A DNA stretch of 64,000 nucleotides, from positions 18,795 through 82,794 of the forward strand of contig CAIWFH010000122.1 in the NCBI GenBank assembly GCA_903911925.1, read 5' to 3'. This DNA comes from an uncultured Acidobacteriaceae bacterium (GTDB lineage: Bacteria; Acidobacteriota; Terriglobia; Terriglobales; Acidobacteriaceae). Shown here piece by piece: positions 1-7,734 of this stretch (positions are counted from its first letter, which is position 1; each line of letters begins with the position of its first letter). Under the pieces are notes generated by a model. That model saw nothing but the letters and a program-made list of their open reading frames with translations. It was not told where the DNA came from and searched no databases. The translations under genes were made by a program, and so were the position numbers.

Positions 1-1
1 G

Positions 2-40
2 ATTGACGGTAACCGGCCAATGCGTGAACTGACTCGCTAA
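2..40 (+). CDS. C-terminal end of an unidentified protein (partial)
   Basis: The first bases can be read in one plus-strand frame as the last twelve or so codons of a gene, ending IDGNRPMRELTR and a TAA stop, followed at once by a strong terminator hairpin. The hairpin placed eleven bases after the stop is the main reason to believe it. Too little is present to name a product. Confidence 0.35.
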   Translation: MDGNRPMRELTR

Positions 41-50
41 AACCATTCCT

Positions 51-94
51 CAACAGCAAAAGCCCCATCCGCCAGGATGGGGCTTTTGCTGTTG
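51..94. terminator. Bidirectional intrinsic terminator, perfect 20-bp stem
   Basis: Bases 51-70 pair perfectly with 75-94 around a GCCA loop. Each arm carries a run of A or T next to a GGGG/CCCC core, so the hairpin gives a U-rich tail on both strands. It lies between a plus-strand gene end and the minus-strand inositol-phosphate synthase stop, which fits a shared terminator for two convergent genes. Confidence 0.85.
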
Positions 95-132
95 CCGATC
101 AGCGGAAGGCAGTTGGCCTCACCGCAGGTGGC

Positions 133-1494
133 TCAGTCGTAGTATTCGAGGCCGAGGTGGGTGATGAGGTCCTCGCCCATGATGTGGCGCAGGGTGTTCT
201 TCAGCTTCATGGACTGGATGAAGAGATCGTGCTCTGGATAGAGTCCCGCGGCGGTCTGCGGCGACTTGAGATAGAAGCTCAGCCACTCCTGAATGCCGAG
301 CGACTTCAACCCAGGCGTGCGCTGTGCCAGGTCGAGGAACAGCACCAGGTCAAGCGCCACCGGCGCGGCGAGGATCGAATCCTTGCACTGGAAGTTGACC
401 TTGATCTGCATCGGATAATTCATCCAACCGAAGATGTCGATGTTGTCCCAGGCTTCCTTGTCGTCGCCGCGCGGCGGATAGTAGTTGATGCGAACCTTGT
501 GGTAAAGGTCCTTGTACAGGTCGGGATAAAGCTCGGGCTGGAAGATGTAATCAAGCGAACCCATCTTCGAGACTTCCTTGGAGCGGAATGACTCTGGATC
601 GTCAAGCACTTCGCCGTCGCGGTTGCCCAGCATGTTGAACGAGAACCAGCCCTTGACGCCCAGCATGCGCGCCTTGAGGCCCGGCGCCAGAACCGTCTTC
701 ATAAATGTCTGGCCGGTCTTGAAGTCCTTGCCGCAGATCGGCGCCGAGTATTTCTTCGAGAGCTCGACCATCACCGGGCAATCGACCGTGACCATGGGCG
801 CGCCGTTGGCAAAAGGCACTCCCTGGGTCAGCGCCGCGTAGGCGTAGATCTGCGAGGGAGGAATGCCGATGTCGTCGTTCTCAAGGCCCTTCTCGAACGA
901 TGCGATGGTCTGGTGAACGGCCGTGGGCTCAAGATAAATCTCAGTCGAAGCGCACCAGATCATTACGACGCGGTCCACGGTCTTTTTGAAGGCCTTGATG
1001 TCGGCGATGATCTGATTGGCCAGGTCGCGCTTGTTCTTGCCCTTCTTGACGTGCGTGCCGTTGAGGCGCTTGACGTAGTACTGGTCAAACACCGCGGGCA
1101 TGGGCTTGATCTTTTGAAGGTAAGGCTTCAGCTCGGTCAGCATGTCCTTGTCGAGAACTGCCGCATGCGCTGCCGCCTCATACACGTTGTCTTTGAAGAT
1201 GTCCCAACCGGTGAACACAATGTCGTTCAAGTCGGCCAGCGGAACAAAGTCCTTGATCAGCGGCGACTTGCTGTCGGTGCGTTTGCCGAGGCGAATGGTG
1301 CCCATCTGGGTCAGCGAACCGATCGGCTTGGCCAGTCCGCGGCGGACGGCCTCAACACCGGCGATCATCGTGGTGGCCACGGCGCCCAGTCCCACTACCA
1401 TCACGCCCAATTTGCCTTTGGCCGGCTTTACCTTGGTTGACGCGGCCCGCTTGATCTTTGTTACAACCTTCTTCGCTGCCTTCTTCGTTGCCAT
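133..1494 (-). CDS. ino1: Inositol-3-phosphate synthase
   Basis: NAD-dependent isomerising cyclase that turns glucose 6-phosphate into 1D-myo-inositol 3-phosphate in the cytoplasm. The 453-residue product has a Rossmann motif VVGLGAVATT at about 33-42, the family block FNMLGNRDGEVLDD and the late helix ILAAPVALDLVLFLD. I start at the ATG of MATKKAAKK because it follows GAAGG at a suitable distance; 63 further codons upstream are open but unlike the family. Residues 2-29 form a Lys/Ala-rich basic tail not usual for this enzyme. A DedA gene lies 83 bases upstream on the same strand and may be cotranscribed, which would suit a role in inositol lipid or solute synthesis (inference). Confidence 0.9.
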   Translation of the reverse strand: MATKKAAKKVVTKIKRAASTKVKPAKGKLGVMVVGLGAVATTMIAGVEAVRRGLAKPIGSLTQMGTIRLGKRTDSKSPLIKDFVPLADLNDIVFTGWDIFKDNVYEAAAHAAVLDKDMLTELKPYLQKIKPMPAVFDQYYVKRLNGTHVKKGKNKRDLANQIIADIKAFKKTVDRVVMIWCASTEIYLEPTAVHQTIASFEKGLENDDIGIPPSQIYAYAALTQGVPFANGAPMVTVDCPVMVELSKKYSAPICGKDFKTGQTFMKTVLAPGLKARMLGVKGWFSFNMLGNRDGEVLDDPESFRSKEVSKMGSLDYIFQPELYPDLYKDLYHKVRINYYPPRGDDKEAWDNIDIFGWMNYPMQIKVNFQCKDSILAAPVALDLVLFLDLAQRTPGLKSLGIQEWLSFYLKSPQTAAGLYPEHDLFIQSMKLKNTLRHIMGEDLITHLGLEYYD

Positions 1495-1577
1495 CTTTGC
1501 TTCCTTCTCTCTGTTGGTTTTGAGGCTCACAGCCTCGCGAAATGTTTGTCTTTCAGCATGCGCGGCGCGCGTTGTCT

Positions 1578-2216
1578 CTACGCCCTGTCGCTCTGCCGCA
1601 TCCTGTTCAGGTGACTCCATATAAACCACACAATGCCGACGAGCAATCCCACCTCTACCGCGAGATGGAAGCGATGGAACCACTCATGGAAACGCGGGTC
1701 GGTATTCCACGCCTGGCCCAGCTTCATGCCCACGTAAGCCAGCGCGAAGCACCACGGCCACGAGCCAACAAACGTGTAAAGGTGGAACTTGCCCTGGGGC
1801 ATTTTTGCAATGCCCGCCGGAAATGCGATGAAGGTGCGAACCACAGGCAGCAAGCGGCCGGCGAGCACCGTAATCGCCCCGTATTTATTGAAGAATTGGG
1901 TCATGCGGTCCAGGTCATGGTGGCTCATCAGCACCCAGCGGCCATACCGCTCCACCATCGGCCGCCCACCTTTGGCCCCAATCCAGTACGCCACCAGCGA
2001 GCCGGCGTTGCACCCCAGGGCTCCCGCCGTGGCCGCCAGCCACAGATTCATGTGCCCCAGGTAAGCCACATAGCCTGCAAACGGCATAATGATCTCAGAG
2101 GGCAGCGGAATGCATGCCGACTCAATCCCCATCAGCGCTGCAACACCGGCGTAGCCGCCCGCTTGAATTACATGGGTGACGAAGAGGACGAGAATGCCAA
2201 TAATCTTTTCGCTCAT
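1578..2216 (-). CDS. DedA-family membrane protein
   Basis: Integral inner-membrane protein of 212 residues from the DedA/SNARE-associated family, whose members are linked to undecaprenyl-phosphate or phospholipid flipping and envelope homeostasis. The two family signatures are intact: GIESACIPLPSE at 30-41, forming the first re-entrant loop with its acidic residues, and GRLLPVVRT followed by FPAG at about 120-135, with the conserved arginines. Several hydrophobic segments flank them. The ATG of MSEKIIG is chosen because the signature sits near residue 30 as in relatives; a longer open frame upstream is not DedA-like. It is followed by the inositol-phosphate synthase gene. Confidence 0.9.
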   Translation of the reverse strand: MSEKIIGILVLFVTHVIQAGGYAGVAALMGIESACIPLPSEIIMPFAGYVAYLGHMNLWLAATAGALGCNAGSLVAYWIGAKGGRPMVERYGRWVLMSHHDLDRMTQFFNKYGAITVLAGRLLPVVRTFIAFPAGIAKMPQGKFHLYTFVGSWPWCFALAYVGMKLGQAWNTDPRFHEWFHRFHLAVEVGLLVGIVWFIWSHLNRMRQSDRA

Positions 2217-2335
2217 GCTTAAGCGAGTATAGCGAGTGCAATCGGGGTGCTCGTCGCTTCCGTCTGCACCTGGCCCGGATGTGTCGCATATCCCGTTGTT
2301 TCCCGGGATTTTTGTTTGCATTTTTACTAGAGTAA

Positions 2336-2363
2336 CTTGTTCTATACTAGTCGCTAGTACAAT
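2336..2363 (+). promoter_or_regulatory. Candidate promoter of the HxlR gene
   Basis: A CTTGTT box at 2336-2341 and a TACAAT box at 2358-2363 are separated by 16 bases, ending about 20 bases before the GTG start. The spacer holds the TACT-N7-AGTA palindrome, so a bound regulator would cover the promoter. The -35 match is only moderate. Confidence 0.5.
2345..2359. promoter_or_regulatory. HxlR/YodB-type operator, TACT-N7-AGTA
   Basis: TACTAGTCGCTAGTA is a perfect inverted repeat with 6-base arms and a TCG centre. It fits the TACT-N7-AGTA operator known for the HxlR-family redox regulators YodB and CatR of Bacillus. It lies 25 bases before an HxlR-family gene, between its promoter boxes, which suggests autoregulation. 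A related TACTAG half site begins at 2325. Confidence 0.7.
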
Positions 2364-2384
2364 TAGTCTCGGGAGGGACAACTC

Positions 2385-2744
2385 GTGGCGAGAAAATACT
2401 CGATGCGCTGTTCGATCGCACGCACTCTCGACATCATCGGCGACCGCTGGACCATCCTCATCCTCAGGGATCTTTTCCTCCATCCCACACGGCGCTTTCA
2501 GGAGTTCGAAACCAGCCTTCCCGGCCTGACCCCCAGCGTGCTCTCCTCCCGCATCAAGGAACTGACCGCTCACGGCATTCTCACCAGCCGTCTTTACGCC
2601 GACCATCCCCCGCGCCCCGAGTACCTGCTTACGCCCAAGGGCCGCGCTCTCAACCCGGTTTTGATTGCCATGAAAGCATGGGGCGAGCAATACGAAGCCG
2701 CTCCGCCCGGAGCCGCCAGTTTGGAAAGCGATCTAAGACCGTGA
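2385..2744 (+). CDS. HxlR-family winged-helix transcriptional regulator
   Basis: DNA-binding regulator of 119 residues. It shows the family pattern of an N-terminal cysteine (Cys9) followed by the first helix and DRWTILILRDLF, the recognition region GLTPSVLSSRIKEL and the wing ending PRPEYLLTPKGRAL. In HxlR relatives such as YodB the N-terminal cysteine senses quinones or aldehydes, so a redox-sensing role is likely but not shown. The GTG start follows GGGAGGG. It is divergent from the DedA gene, and its own operator candidate lies immediately upstream. The regulated targets are not evident. Confidence 0.9.
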   Translation: MARKYSMRCSIARTLDIIGDRWTILILRDLFLHPTRRFQEFETSLPGLTPSVLSSRIKELTAHGILTSRLYADHPPRPEYLLTPKGRALNPVLIAMKAWGEQYEAAPPGAASLESDLRP

Positions 2745-2801
2745 GGCCCCTGGAGCCTGCCCCTTTTGCTACGATGAAAGCTGCTTGATCGAAAGCATGA
2801 G

Positions 2802-3647
2802 GTGTTTCCGTTGAACGACTTTCCCCCTGTCCCGCTTACGCTTGAAGGCTCCAGCCTGCTCCACCAGTTTTTCCGCTTTGACTGGAAATCATGGCGCGCC
2901 CTGCCGGCCGCCGAGCGCACCGCCATTGCCGCTGAAGCCGTTGAGGCGCTCAAGGAAATGGAACGCGCAGGCGCCGACACGCCCATCCGCACCGCGCTCT
3001 ACTCAGAGCTTGGCCACAAAGGCGACCTGATACTTGTCCACTTCCGCGATTCGCTTGAAGCGTTGAACCAGGTGGAACTGAATCTGGCCCAGACGCGCCT
3101 CAGCGATTTCCTCACGCAGGTACATTCTTACGTGTCGGTAGTCGAACTTGGCCTGTACGAATCCACCCGCAAAACGTACGAAGGCGCCGCCGCCAAGGGC
3201 CTGGATACCTTCACGCCCGAGTGGCAGGCTGAAGTGGCCGCCGCGCTCCAGCGCTCGGCCGCAGCCATGGCGCCGCGCATCTTCCCCGCCATTCCCGAAG
3301 CGAAGTACATCTGCTTCTACCCCATGGACCGCAAGCGCGGCGAAACCGTGAACTGGTACTCGGTTCCCTTCACCGACCGCCAGCGCATGATGCACGAGCA
3401 TGGCATGATCGGCCGCCGCTACGCCGACCAGGTGAAGCAGATCATCTCCGGATCCATCGGCATGGACGACTGGGAGTGGGGCGTGGACCTCTTCGCCGAG
3501 GACCCGGTGGTCTTCAAGAAACTGATTTACGAAATGCGCTTCGACGAAGTGAGCGCCGTGTATGCGCTGTTCGGGCAGTTTTATGTCGGCGTGAGGCTGC
3601 CGGTGGAGAATCTCACCAACTGGCTGAGCGGAAGCTTATTGCTTTGA
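2802..3647 (+). CDS. hemQ: Coproheme decarboxylase (HemQ/ChdC)
   Basis: Chlorite-dismutase-fold enzyme that converts Fe-coproporphyrin III to heme b by two peroxide-dependent decarboxylations in the coproporphyrin-dependent pathway. The 281-residue product contains YPMDRKRGETVNWY, in which Tyr173 matches the radical-forming tyrosine, and MMHEHGMIGR, in which His200 matches the axial heme ligand; the 27-residue distance equals that in Firmicutes enzymes. The lysine four residues after the tyrosine in those enzymes is Arg177 here, followed by Lys178. The GTG at 2802 is kept, but a TTG at 2811 has the better spaced GAGGTG and may be the true start. The heme operon lies 2 kb away. Confidence 0.9.
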   Translation: MFPLNDFPPVPLTLEGSSLLHQFFRFDWKSWRALPAAERTAIAAEAVEALKEMERAGADTPIRTALYSELGHKGDLILVHFRDSLEALNQVELNLAQTRLSDFLTQVHSYVSVVELGLYESTRKTYEGAAAKGLDTFTPEWQAEVAAALQRSAAAMAPRIFPAIPEAKYICFYPMDRKRGETVNWYSVPFTDRQRMMHEHGMIGRRYADQVKQIISGSIGMDDWEWGVDLFAEDPVVFKKLIYEMRFDEVSAVYALFGQFYVGVRLPVENLTNWLSGSLLL

Positions 3648-3651
3648 AAAG

Positions 3652-3704
3652 CCGGGTACCCCGTCCTTGCCGCGTCCTGGTTCATGCGGCAAGGGTGGGA
3701 AGCC
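3652..3704. repeat. Hairpin repeat, unit 1
   Basis: Between hemQ and nth, CCTTGCCGC (3665-3673) pairs perfectly with GCGGCAAGG (3686-3694) over a 12-base loop. It is preceded by GGGTACCCCG and followed by GTGGG. The layout resembles the two units after nth: a GGTA start, a variable palindromic stem, then a G-rich end. It may also end hemQ transcription. Confidence 0.5.
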
Positions 3705-3737
3705 ACCAATCAAGACACAGGAACGGCAGAACAAATC

Positions 3738-4451
3738 ATGCCCGCAACCAAATCATCCAAGCAACCCGCAAAGAAACCGTCGCCCAAGGGCCGACCGCAA
3801 CGCGGCGACCTCGCCCCCGAGCGCGTGGCGGCCATCCTCAAAGCTCTTGATGAAGCCTACCCCGAAGTTAAGTGCGCCCTCACCCACCGCTCCCCCTGGG
3901 AACTTCTGGTCGCCACAATCCTTTCTGCCCAATGCACCGACGTTCGCGTGAACATGGTGACGCCGGCATTATTCAAGCGCTTCCCTACCCCAGCCGCTAT
4001 GTCCAAGGCGACTTTGCCGGAACTCGAAGACCTCATCCGAACCACAGGGTTTTTCCGCAACAAGGCCAAGTCGATTCAAGGCGCAGGCCGCAAGATTGTC
4101 GAAGAATTCAAAGGCAAAGTCCCAGAGACGCTCGCCGAGCTCATCACCATCCCCGGCGCGGCGCGCAAAACTGCCAACGTGGTACTCGGCGTCAGTTTTG
4201 GCAAAGCCGAGGGTGTTGTAGTCGACACGCACGTCTTTCGCATTGCCCGCCGCCTCGGCCTGGCCAAGGCCGAAACCGCGGAAAAAGTCGAGCAGGAATT
4301 GATGAAGGTGATTCCGCAGGATCGCTGGATCAGCTTCTCCCATCAGCTTATCCATCACGGTAGACAGGTGTGTGAAGCGCGCAAGCCCAAGTGTGATCGC
4401 TGCAACCTCGAGCAGCTCTGCCACTCCAAGGACAAAACCTGGAGCAGTTAG
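3738..4451 (+). CDS. nth: Endonuclease III
   Basis: Bifunctional DNA glycosylase/AP lyase that removes oxidised pyrimidines in base excision repair. The 237-residue product has the helix-hairpin-helix IPGAARKTANVVLG with catalytic Lys144, the catalytic aspartate Asp163 in VVDTHVFR, and a C-terminal 4Fe-4S loop C-x6-C-x2-C-x5-C formed by Cys212, 219, 222 and 228. The usual second glycine of the hairpin is Ala, a tolerated change. A basic Lys/Pro-rich leader of about 25 residues precedes the fold. The ATG of MPATKSS is chosen over an upstream in-frame ATG at 3684, which would place the start in the hairpin repeat. Confidence 0.93.
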   Translation: MPATKSSKQPAKKPSPKGRPQRGDLAPERVAAILKALDEAYPEVKCALTHRSPWELLVATILSAQCTDVRVNMVTPALFKRFPTPAAMSKATLPELEDLIRTTGFFRNKAKSIQGAGRKIVEEFKGKVPETLAELITIPGAARKTANVVLGVSFGKAEGVVVDTHVFRIARRLGLAKAETAEKVEQELMKVIPQDRWISFSHQLIHHGRQVCEARKPKCDRCNLEQLCHSKDKTWSS

Positions 4452-4454
4452 AAC

Positions 4455-4532
4455 TGGCTGGTTTGGGTTCGTGGTATCTCACCCTTGGCGCAAAAACAAA
4501 GACGCGCCAAGGATGGGGCACCCGGCACCCGG
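4455..4532. repeat. Hairpin repeat, unit 2
   Basis: This copy begins CTGGTTTGGGTTCGTGGTAT and ends GGGGCACCCGGCA. In the middle CCTTGGCGC (4483-4491) pairs perfectly with GCGCCAAGG (4504-4512) over a 12-base loop. The outer sequences are nearly the same as unit 3 while the stem sequence differs but stays self-complementary. Confidence 0.7.
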
Positions 4533-4576
4533 CATTTGTGCCGCTCCAAAGACAAGACATGGCAAAGTCTAGGGAG

Positions 4577-4637
4577 ACTGGTTTGGGTTCGCGGTATCCC
4601 AGGTCTCAGAAACGAGACCTGGGGCACCCGGCATCTT
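4577..4637. repeat. Hairpin repeat, unit 3
   Basis: The start CTGGTTTGGGTTCGCGGTAT and the end GGGGCACCCGGCA match unit 2. The stem here is CCCAGGTCTC (4598-4607) with GAGACCTGGG (4614-4623), ten perfect pairs over a six-base loop. The unit lies just past the hemD stop, so it may also act as a terminator for the heme operon or for nth. Confidence 0.7.
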
Positions 4638-4643
4638 GGGAGG

Positions 4644-5426
4644 TCAGCTTTCTTTCGGCAGTGCCTTCACAACGGCGGCGATCAGTCCGGGAATGTCAGA
4701 GGGATTGGCCTCGGCAGCAGGCTCCCAGCCGAGTTCGCGCAGGGTCTGGCTGGTGATGGGGCCGATGGAGATAGCGGGAATGCCGGGTAAGGGCCAAGGA
4801 AGGCCGGCCTTGCCTATTGCCTCGGCCAGATGCGTCGCGCTGGACGAACTGGTGAAGGTCGCTGCATCGATTCCCTGGGCAAGTGCCCGCCGAAGCTGTT
4901 CCGGTGCGGCCTCCGGGATCGCGTTCTGGTAAGCATCCACCACATCGACCTCGGCTCCAGCCGCGCGCATTGCGTCGGGAATCACGTCGCGTGCGACTGC
5001 TGCCCGCGCGAGCAAAATTCTCTGTCCGGCGACCTTGCCGAGCAGACCTTCGACCAGGCTTTCGGCAACGTAGGACTCCGGAATGAAGTCAACCTTGATG
5101 CCTGCATCGATGGCGGCCTTCGCCGTTGCGCTGCCAACGGCAGCAACCTGTAACGAGGCGCGTTGGGTCAGCGCAACTCCTAAAACCGCTGCTCGCTCCC
5201 GAAGAACGCGGACCACGTTGGCGCTGGTCAGGATGAGCCAGTTGTATGAGTCAATTTGGCGCAGTGCGGTATCGAGCGGATCAAAGCTGGCGGGTGGGCA
5301 GATTTCTAGCACAGGTACTTCGACCGGCTCCACGCCCAGCGCCCGCAATCCATCGCTGAGCTTGCCGGCCTGGTGTGCGGCGCGCGTAACGAGCACGCGC
5401 CGGCCGGCCAACGGCAATTGGCTCAC
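4644..5426 (-). CDS. hemD: Uroporphyrinogen-III synthase
   Basis: Closes hydroxymethylbilane to uroporphyrinogen III with inversion of ring D. The 260-residue product has the two-domain HemD pattern: an N-terminal GRRVLVTRAAHQA, an interdomain region SYNWLILTSANVVRVL, and a C-terminal half with ATFTSSSSATHL and ISIGPITSQTLRELG. The family has few invariant residues, and identification also leans on position: it overlaps hemC by four bases as the last gene of a hemX-hemA-hemC-hemD operon. Length is normal. Confidence 0.92.
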   Translation of the reverse strand: MSQLPLAGRRVLVTRAAHQAGKLSDGLRALGVEPVEVPVLEICPPASFDPLDTALRQIDSYNWLILTSANVVRVLRERAAVLGVALTQRASLQVAAVGSATAKAAIDAGIKVDFIPESYVAESLVEGLLGKVAGQRILLARAAVARDVIPDAMRAAGAEVDVVDAYQNAIPEAAPEQLRRALAQGIDAATFTSSSSATHLAEAIGKAGLPWPLPGIPAISIGPITSQTLRELGWEPAAEANPSDIPGLIAAVVKALPKES

Positions 5427-6382
5427 CGTGCCGACCCGCCAGAGGCCTGGGCTTCAAGCAGCGGCCCGGCACCGGCTTCAATGAGCATCTGCGCGGCCAG
5501 TCGGCCCAGTGCCACGGGCTCTGCACTCGCTTGCGGTACACGGTGGTAGATGCGCACGGCCTCGCCGCTCTCGGGCGCAGCTACTACGCCGAAGATCTCA
5601 ACCCAAGGCGCATTCGCATCGTCCGGTTCAGCGGCAGTGTCGACGCGGCAATAGATGCCGATGGGGACCTGGCATCCGCCGCCCAGAGCGGCCAGCGCGG
5701 CGCGCTCTGCGGTCACAGCAAAGCGGGTTTCCGGATCGTTGAGAAACGCGACCGCCGCGATGGTTGCAGCATCGCCTTTGCGGGTCTCGATGCCCAGCGA
5801 TCCCTGCCCGGCAGCAGGGCAAAAATCCCTGGGCTCCAGCCGCTCGCGCACCCATTCGGTTTTCTCCAGCCGGTCCAGTCCGGCGGCGGCCAGCAGAATC
5901 GCTTCCACCTGGCCCTCGGCCAGTTTGCGCAGGCGGGTATCCACGTTTCCGCGGAACTCGACGGCCTCAATATCCGGCCGAAGCGCCTTCAACTGCGCGC
6001 GCCGGCGTTGGCTGCTGGTGCCCACTCGCGCGCCCAGAGGCAAAGCCTCCAAACTGGCATGGTGAACCGAGACCAGCACATCCCGAGGATCAACGCGCGG
6101 CGGCGTGGCGGCCAACGCAAACGGCTCCGGCAGTTCAGTCGGCAGGTCTTTGAGCGAGTGGACGGCTAGGTCAACGCGCCCCTCGGCAAGCGCCTCTTCA
6201 ATTTCCTTGGTGAACATTCCCTTGGAGCCGACCTGGGCGAAAGTGACTTCCTGCAGGCGATCGCCGGTGGTCTTGATAATCTCGATTTCGACCGAGTGGC
6301 CCTCGCCGCGCAGCAGTGCGGAAATGTGGTTGGCCTGCCACAGGGCCAGTTGCGAACCGCGGCTTCCAATACGCAGATTCAT
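5423..6382 (-). CDS. hemC: Porphobilinogen deaminase (hydroxymethylbilane synthase)
   Basis: Joins four porphobilinogens into hydroxymethylbilane. The 319-residue product has the catalytic Asp79 in DLAVHSLKDLPT, the arginine-rich binding stretch SSQRRRAQL, and Cys237 in GGGCQVPIG, which carries the dipyrromethane cofactor. Length is typical. It overlaps hemA upstream and hemD downstream by four bases each, so the three are very likely translationally coupled. Confidence 0.96.
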   Translation of the reverse strand: MNLRIGSRGSQLALWQANHISALLRGEGHSVEIEIIKTTGDRLQEVTFAQVGSKGMFTKEIEEALAEGRVDLAVHSLKDLPTELPEPFALAATPPRVDPRDVLVSVHHASLEALPLGARVGTSSQRRRAQLKALRPDIEAVEFRGNVDTRLRKLAEGQVEAILLAAAGLDRLEKTEWVRERLEPRDFCPAAGQGSLGIETRKGDAATIAAVAFLNDPETRFAVTAERAALAALGGGCQVPIGIYCRVDTAAEPDDANAPWVEIFGVVAAPESGEAVRIYHRVPQASAEPVALGRLAAQMLIEAGAGPLLEAQASGGSAR

Positions 6383-7734
6383 CGACCGCTCACCTCTTCA
6401 GCTTTGGTCACCGTTGTCTCTTCTTCCGGGCTGGTTGGGGCAGGCAATTCCTGCGTTTCAACTACGGATTCGCGATCCGCTGCTGTGGGCAGCGACCATG
6501 TTTCGCAGAGAGCTTCAAGCCGGGCTGCGTCTTCTTCCCTGGCAGCCTGCTTGAGCGCCTGCATGGGCGGGTGAAGAAACTTGTTTACCAGGCCGCGGGT
6601 AAGCGCTTCAATGGCGGCGGTCTGCTCGGCGCTGAGCGGGCCCAGCCTGGAATGGATGCGGCGCAATTCTGCGAGGCGAATTTCCTCGCCTTTTTGCTGC
6701 AAGGCGACAATGGCCGGCGCCACATTGACGGTGCGCTGGCGCTGGTGGAAGCGCTGTACTTCGCCCTCGATCATGGCCTCGGCATCGCTGGCTTCGCGGC
6801 TGCGCTCGGCCATGTGGGCCGCGGCCACCTGTTGAAGGTCGTCGATGTCGTAAACAAATATGCCTTCCAGCTTGTTCATCGCCGGGTCAACGTCGCGGGG
6901 CACGGCAATGTCAATAAAGAACATGGGCCGGTTGCGGCGGCGCTGCATGAAGGTCTGTCCATGCTCGCGGCGGAAGATGGGGTGGGGGGCGCCGGTGGAA
7001 CTGATCACGATGTCGGCCTGGCTGGCGGCCTCGTAGAGTTCCTCGAAAGGAATCACCTTGCCCTGAAACGGCTCAGCCATGCGGCGGGCGCGCTCCTGGG
7101 TGCGGTTGGTGACCAGGATGGCGCCTGCTCCCTGCTGAACCAGGTGCCGCGCAGCCAGTTCGCTCATTTTGCCCGCGCCTACGAGAAAAACCGTGCGCCC
7201 CTGCAGCGAGCCAAAAATCTTGCGTGCCAAGTCAACGGCCACGGAGGCAATCGAAACGGAGTTGGAGCCGATTTCAGTCTCGCTGCGTACCTTTTTTGCT
7301 GCAGCAAAAGTGCATTGCAGCAGGTGCTCAAGCTGTCCGGCCACGGTTCCTGCAGCGCGGGCTACGGCGAATGCTTCCTTCACCTGGCCCAGGATCTGCG
7401 GCTCGCCCACCACCATGGAGTCAAGGCTAGCGGCGACGCGGAAGAGATGCCGCACCGCTTCCTGATCCCGCTGCTGGTAAAGGTGCGGCGCAAGCAGTGC
7501 CGGGTCCAGACCGAAATGGCGGTGCAGAAAAGAAGTGAGATCGATTTCCTGTGAGTCAATCGACGCCAGCAGTTCAACGCGGTTGCAGGTGGAGACAATC
7601 ATGCACTCGCTGACACCGGGCACGGCCGCCAATGCGCGCGTGACCTCGGGCAGGTCTTCGCGGGAGATGGCAATGCGCTCGCGCACTTCGATGGGCGCGG
7701 TCTTGTGGTTGACTCCGATGATGGCCAGGGTCAT
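6379..7734 (-). CDS. hemA: Glutamyl-tRNA reductase
   Basis: NADPH-dependent reduction of glutamyl-tRNA(Glu) to glutamate-1-semialdehyde, the first committed step of C5 tetrapyrrole synthesis. The product of 451 residues begins MTLAIIGVNHKTAP; Cys50 in STCNRVELL is the thioester nucleophile, VGEPQILGQVKEA lines the active site, and VGAGKMSELAARHL is the NADPH-binding motif. A longer open frame upstream lies inside the hemX-like gene and is ignored; the chosen ATG overlaps that gene's stop by four bases. The absence of a PBGS gene here means it lies elsewhere. Confidence 0.96.
   Translation of the reverse strand: MTLAIIGVNHKTAPIEVRERIAISREDLPEVTRALAAVPGVSECMIVSTCNRVELLASIDSQEIDLTSFLHRHFGLDPALLAPHLYQQRDQEAVRHLFRVAASLDSMVVGEPQILGQVKEAFAVARAAGTVAGQLEHLLQCTFAAAKKVRSETEIGSNSVSIASVAVDLARKIFGSLQGRTVFLVGAGKMSELAARHLVQQGAGAILVTNRTQERARRMAEPFQGKVIPFEELYEAASQADIVISSTGAPHPIFRREHGQTFMQRRRNRPMFFIDIAVPRDVDPAMNKLEGIFVYDIDDLQQVAAAHMAERSREASDAEAMIEGEVQRFHQRQRTVNVAPAIVALQQKGEEIRLAELRRIHSRLGPLSAEQTAAIEALTRGLVNKFLHPPMQALKQAAREEDAARLEALCETWSLPTAADRESVVETQELPAPTSPEEETTVTKAEEVSGR

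Noticed and set aside
2217..2690. N-terminal extension of the DedA frame
   Set aside because: It runs antisense through the HxlR gene, and DedA signatures sit correctly from the ATG at 2216.
4137..4190. Gly-to-Ala change in the endonuclease III hairpin
   Set aside because: The second glycine position accepts Ala in other bacterial endonuclease III proteins, and Lys, Asp and all four cysteines are intact.
6316..7554. Long plus-strand open frame of 412 codons opposite hemA
   Set aside because: It is the mirror of a certain gene in high-G+C DNA, has no family motifs and a His/Gly/Val-rich composition typical of antisense reading.
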